Shown piece by piece: positions 43,712-51,964 of a stretch of 64,000 nt of DNA. The notes beneath the pieces were generated by a model. It worked only from the letters and a program-made list of their open reading frames with translations, was not told the origin of the DNA and did no database searches. The position numbers and the translations under genes were made by a program. This DNA comes from Nocardia asteroides (lineage in GTDB: Bacteria; Actinomycetota; Actinomycetes; Mycobacteriales; Mycobacteriaceae), in contig NZ_LR134352.1 in the NCBI RefSeq assembly GCF_900637185.1, forward strand, positions 2,718,001 to 2,782,000. Direction: 5' to 3'. Numbering within the stretch: the stretch's first letter is position 1; every line of letters starts with the position of its first letter.

Positions 43712-44095
43712 TCAGGAGTTCGGTGTGCGCCCGGTGAGCAGCCAGAGGATCCGGTCGTAGGCGAGCAGCTGATAACCCACGAGCACCGCCGTGGAGATCA
43801 GCGCGAGCCGGGGCAGACCCGCGCCCCACAGCGCGGCGGCGCCGCCGAACAGCACCGCGAACTCGACGATCAGCCGCACCGGACCCGGCACCGGCACGGG
43901 CGCGGCACCGCTGCGGCTCGGGTCGTCGGGGACGGCGAAGGTCCCCCACAGCGCGGCGGCGACGATGGGCAACACGACGACGAGCAGATATCGCCAGGGC
44001 GAGTCGGCGACCCGCCAGCCGTAGACGCCGAACGAGGCGATGGCGATCAGTTCGAGCAGGAAACGCACGGCCAGCAGGGCCGGATTCAGTGACAC
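43712..44095 (-). CDS. YrdB/DUF2568 family membrane protein
   Basis: A 127-residue integral membrane protein with four predicted helices (about 5-25, 35-52, 73-92 and 97-118). The pattern FLLELIAIASFGVYGW, WGTFAVPDDPSRSG and the aspartate in YDRILWLLTGR match the DUF2568 (YrdB) family. The function is unknown. It is divergent from the saccharopine dehydrogenase-like gene with about 100 bp between starts. The start at 44095 gives the standard length. Confidence 0.85.
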   Translation of the reverse strand: MSLNPALLAVRFLLELIAIASFGVYGWRVADSPWRYLLVVVLPIVAAALWGTFAVPDDPSRSGAAPVPVPGPVRLIVEFAVLFGGAAALWGAGLPRLALISTAVLVGYQLLAYDRILWLLTGRTPNS

Positions 44096-44198
44096 CGTCA
44101 GGAGCGTACCGGCGGGTCTGCTACTCCGCGGCCGGCTCGGCGATCCGCCGGAACCGTTCGCGCGGCGGCGCGCGCCTGCCGCGCCTATTGTCGGAACC

Positions 44199-45251
44199 GT
44201 GTCCTGGATGATCTACGGAGCCAACGGTTATACCGGCGCGCTGGTGGCCGCCGCGGCGGTGGCGGCAGGCCACCGGCCCGTTCTCGCCGGACGCACCTGC
44301 GCGGCTGTCGCCCGGCTGGCCGCCGAGCTCGGGGTACCGAGCCGGACCGTCGGACTGGACGACCCCGCGGCCCTGGATGCCGCGCTCGCCGAGGTCACCG
44401 TGGTCGCGCACTGCGCGGGGCCGTTCTCGGCCACGTCGGCGCCGATGGTCGACGCGTGCCTGCGCACCGGGACCCACTATGTCGACCTGACCGGCGAGGT
44501 CGAGGTGTTCGAGTCCATCTACGCCCGGCACGAGCAGGCCGTGGCCGCCGGGGTCGCGCTCGTGCCCGGCGTCGGCTTCGATGTCGTGCCGACCGAGCAC
44601 CTCGCGGTCCGCTTGGCGGCCGAACTGCCGACGGCCACCGAGCTGGACATCGCGCTGATCAGCCGTGGCGGATTCAGCGCGGGCACCCTGCTGACGGCGT
44701 TGGAAAGCGCCGGCCGCGGCGGTCTGGTGCGGCGCGCCGGGAAACTGTCCGGGGTGCCGCTGTCGCATCGCTCGGTCCGCGTGCCGACGACGCGGGGAAC
44801 CGTCGTCGCGCACAGTGTTCCGCTCGGCGACATCAGCGCGGCGTACCGGTCGACCGGTATCCCGAACATCACCGACTTCACCGTCGTGCCGCTGGGTGGT
44901 GTGGCCGGCCTGGCCGACCCGGCGCTGCGTCTGCTCCTCAGTCCCCGGCCCGTCCGCTGGGCTCTCGCCGGCGCGGTCCGGACCGTGATCTCCGGTCCGT
45001 CGGACGCGGCGCGCGCCGATACCCGCAGCGAACTGTGGGCCCGCGCCATCGCCCCCGACGGGCACGTGGCCGCGGCCGGCTTGGTCGTGGCCAACACCTA
45101 CGACTTCACCGCGGCGAGCGCGCTGGCCGCGGTCGAGCGGCTGCTGTCGGAACCCGCGGTCCCGCCCGGCGCGTGGACACCGAGCCAGGCTTTCGGCGCC
45201 GACTTCCTGGCGACCATCCCGGGCGGCTTGGTCGAGAACCGAGCGCTCTGA
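44199..45251 (+). CDS. Saccharopine dehydrogenase-like NAD(P)-binding oxidoreductase
   Basis: A 350-residue Rossmann-fold protein with the N-terminal dinucleotide motif IYGANGYTG, followed by AGRT and HCAGPFSATSAPMVDACLRTGTHYVDLTGE as in the saccharopine dehydrogenase-like (trans-acting enoyl reductase / SDH NADP-binding) family. In mycobacteria a longer relative (Rv2953) acts on lipids. No membrane segment. The substrate is unknown. The GTG at 44199 is followed by an ATG at 44208, an alternative start. The neighbours do not suggest a pathway. Confidence 0.87.
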   Translation: MSWMIYGANGYTGALVAAAAVAAGHRPVLAGRTCAAVARLAAELGVPSRTVGLDDPAALDAALAEVTVVAHCAGPFSATSAPMVDACLRTGTHYVDLTGEVEVFESIYARHEQAVAAGVALVPGVGFDVVPTEHLAVRLAAELPTATELDIALISRGGFSAGTLLTALESAGRGGLVRRAGKLSGVPLSHRSVRVPTTRGTVVAHSVPLGDISAAYRSTGIPNITDFTVVPLGGVAGLADPALRLLLSPRPVRWALAGAVRTVISGPSDAARADTRSELWARAIAPDGHVAAAGLVVANTYDFTAASALAAVERLLSEPAVPPGAWTPSQAFGADFLATIPGGLVENRAL

Positions 45252-45324
45252 GCCTCGGTCATGAACCGGGTCGTGCAGCCGACCGCGCCGAACGCGGGAT
45301 GTTCGACGGCGGTAGCCCGCACGC

Positions 45325-45780
45325 TCAGCGCGCGTTGACCAGCGCAGTCCCGGTCGCCCGGTCGTGCATGCCACGTCCGTCGGCGTCGGTGAACAGCGCC
45401 GGGACCACGAACACCAGCAGCACCTGCCGCACCAGCGCGCGGACGAACCCGACCGCCACCGGGGCGTCGATCCGCATCACCCGCAGCTTCATGAAGTACT
45501 GGCCCGGGGTGAACCCGAACAGCGTCACCGCCGCGATGCCGACCACGAACCACACCAGCAGCGGCACCGACGACGAGGCGAAGCTGCGCGTGATCACCGC
45601 CGCGATCCCGACCGCGATGAACCAGTCGATGAACAACGCCACCACCCGGCGCCAGGTCGCCGCCAGCGAACCGGCGCCCTCGCGCGGCAGCCCGTACAGC
45701 TCGCCGGGGTAGCCGGATGTTTCCGGGTCGCCCGGTTCCGCCGGATTGCCGGAGAGCCATGTGCCGGTGATACGCGCCAT
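45325..45780 (-). CDS. RDD family membrane protein
   Basis: A 151-residue RDD-domain protein (Rv2219A equivalent). Three hydrophobic segments (about 46-65, 70-89 and 114-131) and the family signature RRVVALFIDWFI with GFTPGQYFMKLRVMRID are visible. The initial Arg-Asp-Asp is here Arg...Asp. The soluble N-terminus is Pro/Gly-rich. Function unknown. It sits between DUF4191 and glnA as in mycobacteria, and its start is 251 bp upstream of glnA in divergent orientation. Confidence 0.9.
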   Translation of the reverse strand: MARITGTWLSGNPAEPGDPETSGYPGELYGLPREGAGSLAATWRRVVALFIDWFIAVGIAAVITRSFASSSVPLLVWFVVGIAAVTLFGFTPGQYFMKLRVMRIDAPVAVGFVRALVRQVLLVFVVPALFTDADGRGMHDRATGTALVNAR

Positions 45781-45918
45781 GGCTTCCAGGATAGAGGCGA
45801 GCTACCGCCCGCTCACGACCGCATTCGTGGAGGTCACGTCACCGCGCCGCCCGGCGGATGGCAGGATTACGATGCAGCTCGCGACCGGATGGCAGACATC
45901 ACCCCGAATCCGGCACGC

Positions 45919-45956
45919 GTAACACTGGCGAAACACAGCCTTGACTGTAGGGAAAC
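45919..45956 (+). promoter_or_regulatory. Tandem GlnR-binding site upstream of glnA1
   Basis: GTAAC-N6-GAAAC-N6-TTGAC-N6-GAAAC, four half-boxes with exact 6-bp spacing, as in the Streptomyces GlnR consensus. It lies 75 bp upstream of the glnA start. GlnR is the global nitrogen regulator that induces glnA under nitrogen limitation. The spacing is strong evidence; the regulator gene is outside this window. Confidence 0.9.
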
Positions 45957-46031
45957 ACCGCGTCCATAGCGTCGTGTCGCGACGAACCCATGCATCGTGA
46001 CTGGCTGGGAACCGATCCGTAAGGAGAACAA

Positions 46032-47468
<1,437 letters not shown>

Positions 47469-47501
47469 GTCGTTTCGACGGCTTGACCTGCGGCTGAGCA
47501 C

Positions 47502-48024
47502 CTAACCTCGGTCCTCTGTCCGCAGTTCGTCCGCAGTTGCAGTACCCGAGTCCATCCGTTCCGCGACCACTTCACCGATTGCGGTTCGGGTGGACTCGTC
47601 TGCGTCCGGCCACAGATGCCCGTAGGTGACGTCAGCGACCTCGAGCGCGGATACCTCAGCGACTCGGAGATCCGCGAACGCGCCGAGGAGAACGGCCACC
47701 CGGAGGTGTTCCGGAAACGCGTCATGGATCGCCCAAACCTGTTGCGGCGTAGCTACATACGGCTTCTGCTTGCCCATCGGGGGAGCGGTTCAGTTGAGCA
47801 TCCCGTGGTGACACGTGAGTGCCCTGCACAAGCGTGGACATCTGCGCGTTCAGCCAGGATTGCGCATCGGTCTTGCGGTCGAACCCCTTGGCGTGTTCGT
47901 CGACGTACCGAGCACGCCACTTCTTGCCAACTCCGTAGTTCGCCGATGGCACCTGCTCGCGCTTCTTCGTCCCGTCGTCGCTCACCACGGTGACGGTCTT
48001 GAACCAGCGCGGTTCCCCCTTCAT
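47502..48024 (-). pseudogene. Phage-type tyrosine integrase, broken
   Basis: Pieces of one integrase in two frames. From 48024 the first frame gives the arm-binding N-terminus (GKKWRARYVDEHAKGFDRKT, then LVQGTHVSPRDAQ). A second frame starting near 47777 gives the catalytic-domain opening (PYVATPQQVWAIHDAFPEHL, LGAFADLRVAEVSALEVADV). It jumps straight to the usual tail (TYGHLWPDADESTR). The core-binding domain, the HxxR segment and probably the tyrosine are missing. The gene is dead by frameshift and internal deletions. It places the element's mobility in the past. Confidence 0.8.
47518..47535 (+). repeat. Paired GTCCGCA motif, left end
   Basis: GTCCGCA-GTTC-GTCCGCA, an 11-bp-period direct repeat about 50 bp inside the left attachment copy. 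The same arrangement occurs at 49221-49238 near the right end. It resembles integrase arm-binding sites. It also lies within the end of the integrase pseudogene. Confidence 0.45.
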
Positions 48025-48159
48025 GCGCGGGCCAACCCAGACCAGGGCCGATGCCGGTCACCAGAACGTGCGATAGGCGGCAATTGCAGGGTATTGAGTT
48101 CGGCCGTCTCAGCAGGCAAACCGGTCGCTTGGCCCCGATCGCTGATCGATACTCTTTTC

Positions 48160-48660
48160 ATGGGAAAGAAGACTGGCCATCGCTGCGACCGCGCCGATCC
48201 GGCCGACCGATCCCTGCTATCGGCGGCGGCCAACGCTGCGCTCCTCCTCGAGGAGACGATGTCGGCCACCAATCACGCCGTCAGCATCGACCTCGACCCA
48301 GTCATTGCGTTGGACGGCGAGCTGTTCATTCGCCGTACGCCACCGCGGGATCGCATACTCCGCGTCGTCGCGGACCCGGTTCTCAACACCGAGGTGATAA
48401 AACCGGTCTCGCGATGGCCAGAGTACTTGCGCAGCGCCGTGCGTCGGATGCACCCACCGCGAGGTTTATGCGCCCATGAGGGCGCGCTGGATGCGCTGGT
48501 AGACGATTACGCCCGCGACGTCGAGAACTTGCTCGGCACCATCCGATTCGCAGCGCAGGTGAAGATCCAGCCGGAAGGGTACTACGCCAATATCTGGGAT
48601 GATTTCGTGTTGATCTCCCGCACGCACGTGGCTCGCCTGTCCTTGAGTGCCGCCGATTGA
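48160..48660 (+). CDS. Hypothetical cargo protein of the element
   Basis: A 166-residue soluble protein of unknown function. The opening GKKTGHRCDRADPADR is basic; the rest is mixed alpha/beta. No signal, membrane helix or known motif. The ATG at 48160 lacks a ribosome-binding site, whereas an ATG at 48259 has AGGAG just before it and would give 133 residues starting SATNHAVSIDLDP. It is the first of two genes inside the glnA-associated element; the second starts 55 bp after it. It resembles no phage structural or regulatory protein I know. Confidence 0.55.
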   Translation: MGKKTGHRCDRADPADRSLLSAAANAALLLEETMSATNHAVSIDLDPVIALDGELFIRRTPPRDRILRVVADPVLNTEVIKPVSRWPEYLRSAVRRMHPPRGLCAHEGALDALVDDYARDVENLLGTIRFAAQVKIQPEGYYANIWDDFVLISRTHVARLSLSAAD

Positions 48661-48715
48661 CGACTGTCGACGGGGTGGCGGCACGGCTTGCAACACAAAA
48701 TCTAGGACTCGACAG

Positions 48716-49144
48716 ATGAACACCGTGCTCGAATCCGCGCCCTACATGACCGAGTGCATCGAATGTGGATCGCTGATCGAAGTAACGATCGTCGAAGTGC
48801 TCACAGGCGGTACACATCTGTGGGATCTCGAAGGTGATTGCCCCGAGTGCGGGTGCTGCTGGAACGAATGCGGATACCCGACGCCGCTCACCGGTATGCG
48901 CATCGCAATCTTGGACGCGAACGGCCCGACCGCCCTTGAGCTTGCCGCGGGTAGCGCCACGCCAGTGGTGGTGATGCAGGCGCTTCGCAAGGTCAGAGCG
49001 CTGTCGCTCGTCGAAGCCCGCGCGATGGCCGAGGAACTCTGTAGCAGGGGGCTCGAAGGAACCAGGGTCGAGATGGAGGTTCTGGCAATTGAACTGCGCG
49101 CAGCGGGTGCGATCGTCAGTATCCGGTCCTCCGATGCGGTTTGA
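48716..49144 (+). CDS. Zinc-ribbon protein with ribosomal L7/L12-like C-terminal domain
   Basis: A 142-residue protein in the element. Residues 11-53 hold a Cys-rich unit: C14-x2-C17, then C42-x2-C45 with C47, C48 and C52, probably binding zinc. Residues about 85-136 (VVVMQALRKVRALSLVEARA onward, ending LRAAGAIVSI) match the pattern of the L7/L12 ribosomal stalk C-terminal domain: V-x2-LR-x(4)-L-x-LVEA, a helix, then ELxxAGAxVxI. That domain binds translation GTPases. No role is known for such a fusion. AGGA lies 8 nt before the ATG. Confidence 0.68.
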   Translation: MNTVLESAPYMTECIECGSLIEVTIVEVLTGGTHLWDLEGDCPECGCCWNECGYPTPLTGMRIAILDANGPTALELAAGSATPVVVMQALRKVRALSLVEARAMAEELCSRGLEGTRVEMEVLAIELRAAGAIVSIRSSDAV

Positions 49145-49220
49145 GCACTCGCTCGTCGGCATGAGCGGACGTTCGACGATGGGCGATTGGCTCCGCGCGG
49201 TAGGAAGCAAAAGGTCGACC

Positions 49221-49238
49221 GTCCGCAATCCGTCCGCA
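49221..49238 (+). repeat. Paired GTCCGCA motif, right end
   Basis: GTCCGCA-ATCC-GTCCGCA, 118 bp inside the right attachment copy, with the same orientation and spacing as the left pair at 47518. Two precise pairs at both ends of a 1.9-kb element suggest recognition sites for its recombinase. Confidence 0.45.
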
Positions 49239-49356
49239 GCGAACGCGGAGACACCCACATGCGACCAACGACGGCATCAATCAAACGAGCAGGTCAGGCA
49301 ACCGTGCCGTTGGTGTCCGTCACCTGCAAACGTCCTGCAGTGAGTCCGAGCACTTT

Positions 49357-49370
49357 CTACGACGTGTAAG
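49357..49370 (+). repeat. Right attachment repeat (attR-like)
   Basis: Exact copy of CTACGACGTGTAAG from the glnA end. The preceding 16 bases are also similar to the glnA 3' coding sequence, differing at several positions. The sequence to its right begins the ordinary chromosome. Confidence 0.7.
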
Positions 49371-49485
49371 CCTGACCTGCGCCGCCAGGGCTGAAAGGTC
49401 CGCCGGTACGTGGTAAGTGCAGGAAAATCCCCTTCGACCCATCGGAGGTGATTTTCTGTTGTCCGGTGGTGAACGGCGCGCGGAC

Positions 49486-49698
49486 TCAGTGCACGCAATC
49501 GTTGTGCGCGGGCGGGCTGTAGGTGGTCGCGCCGCAGGCGAGGCAGGAGTGCATGCGGTGGTGGCCACCGATGCGCCGACACGGCATCACGGTGACGATC
49601 GACCGCCCGGCGCCCAGGCGGTGCCCGTTCGGGCAGAACCGGGGCGCCGGTTCTGTCCACACGCCGGTGCGCACATAAGGGCGCACAGATTCGCACAT
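49486..49698 (-). CDS. Small zinc-ribbon protein
   Basis: A 70-residue protein with zinc-binding residues in order: C22-x3-H26 (FCPNGHRL), C40, H46/H47/H50 and C52-x2-C55 (SCLACGATTY). The CPNGHRLG...TCxxCG pattern recurs in short Nocardia and Rhodococcus proteins of unknown function. The ATG at 49698 is chosen because the longer frame upstream (to 49791) looks non-coding. It lies between the element and a conserved hypothetical gene on the same strand. Confidence 0.6.
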   Translation of the reverse strand: MCESVRPYVRTGVWTEPAPRFCPNGHRLGAGRSIVTVMPCRRIGGHHRMHSCLACGATTYSPPAHNDCVH

Positions 49699-49831
49699 GT
49701 GTTCGATTATGGACCGTCGGTGCCGAGCGCGCTCATCGGGGGCAACCTTCTGGCACCGCGGAGGTCCGGTCGCACCCGCGCGGAACTTCACCCACGACTT
49801 GCTCGTGCTTCGGTCGTCGAGCCGGGTGAAC

Positions 49832-50290
49832 CTACCGCGTGGTGAGGCGGGCCTGGATGGCGGCGACGAAGGCGGTGGGGTCGGGGTGGGGGCCCGGGCC
49901 CAGGTTGAAGTGGCTGTGGTCGGACCAGGAGCCGAGCATGGTGGCGTCGGGCTGGAGTGCGGCGCGTTCGAGGGTGAAGTAGCGGACCTGGTCGGCGTCC
50001 TCGGGCAGGACGACGGCGACGAAGTGGGCTTCGGTGGGGGCGGCGGGTTCCGGGAGCTGCACGAGGAGCAGGCGGAAGCCGTCGGCCTCGATGCGGCGGC
50101 CCGTGACGCTGTCGCTGGGTAGCCGGTCTTCGGGCGCCAGGTTCTCGCCGACGTTGTCCCACAGGAACTTCAGCACGTCGGTGTAGCCGGCGGGCGGCTC
50201 CTCGGTGACCATCTGCGGGCCGATACGCTGCGCCAGTTCCGGCAGTACGCGATGCGCGAACTGATAGTGGTGATTTCTGGGTTCCGCCAC
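49832..50290 (-). CDS. Conserved hypothetical protein
   Basis: A 152-residue soluble protein. The GTG at 50290 is supported by GGGAGG 8 nt upstream. The N-terminus (HHYQFAHRVLPELAQRIGPQ) is helical; the second half is beta-rich, with RLLLVQLPEPAAPTEAHFVA and a C-terminal GSWSDHSHFNLGPGP. Actinobacterial homologues of this type exist without assigned function, to my knowledge. No signal peptide or membrane helix. Same strand as the TetR gene 84 bp upstream. Confidence 0.76.
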   Translation of the reverse strand: MAEPRNHHYQFAHRVLPELAQRIGPQMVTEEPPAGYTDVLKFLWDNVGENLAPEDRLPSDSVTGRRIEADGFRLLLVQLPEPAAPTEAHFVAVVLPEDADQVRYFTLERAALQPDATMLGSWSDHSHFNLGPGPHPDPTAFVAAIQARLTTR

Positions 50291-50374
50291 GGTGATTCCC
50301 TCCCGGACCGAACGGGAATTCCCCGCCCGCGCCGCCACCCTACTCGCCCGGTCCGACACCGTGGTGCGGGTCGA

Positions 50375-51001
50375 TCAGGCCCGGATGAACAGGCGCAGCG
50401 CTTCGTCGACGACGGCGTCGCGGGTGCGCCCGTCCGGATCGGCGTCCGGGCGCAGCCAGATCGAGGCGTGGTTGAGGATGCCGTGCAGGCAGTGCAGCGC
50501 CACCGACGGATCGGGACAGTCGAACTCGCCCGCCGCGATCCCGCGATCGACGACCTCGCGGAAGATCCGGTCGTGGCGCCGCCGCATGGTCTTGATCGAC
50601 TCGGTGTGCTCGGTCGGCCACGGCGCCGGGAACGAGAACAGCGTGCCCACTTCGGGATACAGCACCGTCAGCACCCGCAACTGGGCCGCGACGAGCGCGC
50701 GCAGCTGGTCGGTGGCCGACCGGTCGGCCGCCATGTCCAAGGCTTCGCCGAGGTGGGTCAGCACGTCGCCGGTCAGTTTCTCCAGCGCCGCCGAGACCAG
50801 CGCGTCTTTGCTCGGGAAGTAGTGGTAGAGCGTGGCTTTCGCGATGTCGGAGCGTTCGGCGACATCTTCGAACCGCATCCCCTGGTAGCCGCTGCTCACC
50901 AGGATCTGCAGCGCGGCGTCGATCATCTCCGCCTTGCGGCGATCGCGGCGTCTGGCCGCGCGCCCGGCGGGCGCGACGCTCTCGTCCGCCATCGAAGTCA
51001 T
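50375..51001 (-). CDS. TetR family transcriptional regulator
   Basis: A 208-residue TetR repressor. The helix-turn-helix is at about residues 25-70, with the core DIAKATLYHYFPSKDALVSAAL. The C-terminal helical domain contains SIKTMRRRHDRIFREVV. ATG 51001 or 50992 are both possible starts. The divergent thioesterase-like gene starts 105 bp away, and two inverted repeats lie in between, so this protein most likely represses itself and that gene. The ligand may be an acyl-CoA or fatty acid, judged only from the target's type. Confidence 0.9.
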   Translation of the reverse strand: MTSMADESVAPAGRAARRRDRRKAEMIDAALQILVSSGYQGMRFEDVAERSDIAKATLYHYFPSKDALVSAALEKLTGDVLTHLGEALDMAADRSATDQLRALVAAQLRVLTVLYPEVGTLFSFPAPWPTEHTESIKTMRRRHDRIFREVVDRGIAAGEFDCPDPSVALHCLHGILNHASIWLRPDADPDGRTRDAVVDEALRLFIRA

Positions 51002-51041
51002 CGGCCGATCATATCCGGGCCCGACCATCGCTCGCGCCGTG

Positions 51042-51071
51042 AAGTCGACCACGAAGATGGTGGTTCGACTT
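51042..51071. promoter_or_regulatory. Probable TetR operator
   Basis: Near-perfect inverted repeat AAGTCGACCAC...GTGGTTCGACTT between the divergent TetR and thioesterase-like genes. A weaker related repeat, AACTCGACC-CGTA-GGTTGATT, follows at about 51082-51101, ending at the thioesterase start. Two similar sites suggest one regulator binding both. Confidence 0.62.
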
Positions 51072-51105
51072 GTGGGATGAAAACTCGACCCGTAGGTTGA
51101 TTTTT

Positions 51106-51942
51106 GTGACGGAGACGAGCGCAACCAGCTACTTCCAGCGCGTGGGCGAACACCGATTCGTGCCCACCGTCCACGCGGGCGGTGCCTGGGCCGACGACGA
51201 GCAGCACTTCAGCCCGCTCGGGGGCCTGATCGTCCACGAGATCCAGCGCAGCCGCGGCGAAAACGCCCTGGTCATGAGCCGGATCAGTTTCGACATCCTC
51301 GGCCGCATCGGCTTCGAGGAATTCGAGATCGAGGTGCGGACCCTGCGTCCGGGCCGGACGATCGAACTGGTCGAAGCCACGGTCGTCATCGCGGGCCGCA
51401 GTGTCGTCAGCGCCAGGGCCTGGCTGCTGAGCGCCCAGGACACCGACAGCGTCGCCGGCGGTGAGCCCGACCGGCTGCCTGCGCCCGAGACCTTGGAGTC
51501 GTGGCAGCTCAGCTCGCTGTGGTCCGGCGGCTACATCGCCTCGATCGACACCCGTCCCGTCAGCCGTCCGGAGCCGGGACGCACCGCCGCCTGGATCCAC
51601 TCGGCCCTTGATCTGGTGGCCGGTGAACCCACCGATGCGCTGGCCTCGTTCGTCGCGTTGGTCGACACCGCCAACGGCATCGCGGTCCGGCAGGAACCCA
51701 CCAAGTGGATGTTCCCCAACGTGGACCTGACGATCCACCTGTACCGGCGGCCCGAGGGCGAGTGGACCGGCCTCGACACCTCTGTCACCTTCGGCCGGTC
51801 CGGCCAGGGCCTGACCAGCACCGTGCTGCACGACGTCAACGGTCCGGTCGGCGTCGCCGAGCAGATCCTCACCGTCCGCCCGCAACCGCACCAGCGGCCC
51901 CCGGATCTCGGGGCTGGACGCCGGACCGGCGAACGGCGATAG
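51106..51942 (+). CDS. Acyl-CoA thioesterase-like hotdog protein
   Basis: A 278-residue protein that looks like a double-hotdog thioesterase. Features are an opening strand SYFQRVGEHRFVPTVHAGGAW, the helix QHFSPLGGLIVHEIQRS, and RISFDILGRIGFEEFEIEV. The C-terminal half ends VTFGRSGQGLTSTVLHDVNG, the usual active-site region of these enzymes. The start is GTG 51106 without a clear ribosome-binding site; a leaderless transcript is possible. It is controlled by the divergent TetR. It ends 22 bp before the secreted CocE-type hydrolase. Confidence 0.82.
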   Translation: MTETSATSYFQRVGEHRFVPTVHAGGAWADDEQHFSPLGGLIVHEIQRSRGENALVMSRISFDILGRIGFEEFEIEVRTLRPGRTIELVEATVVIAGRSVVSARAWLLSAQDTDSVAGGEPDRLPAPETLESWQLSSLWSGGYIASIDTRPVSRPEPGRTAAWIHSALDLVAGEPTDALASFVALVDTANGIAVRQEPTKWMFPNVDLTIHLYRRPEGEWTGLDTSVTFGRSGQGLTSTVLHDVNGPVGVAEQILTVRPQPHQRPPDLGAGRRTGERR

Positions 51943-51964
51943 TCCATCCGTGCAATGGGGTGCG

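Larger units (their letters stand above)
49145..49485. other. Right end of the element and glnA downstream flank, no gene
   Basis: 341 bp with no convincing gene. It contains the second GTCCGCA pair (49221-49238) and the right attachment copy (49357-49370). To the right is about 115 bp that presumably followed glnA before integration. A short frame ending STFYDV at 49369 merely reads through the attachment copy. Confidence 0.6.

Noticed and set aside
49187-49369. A 60-residue ORF ending in STFYDV like GlnA
   Set aside because: Only the last few codons resemble GlnA, because they read the attachment copy; the rest shows no coding character.
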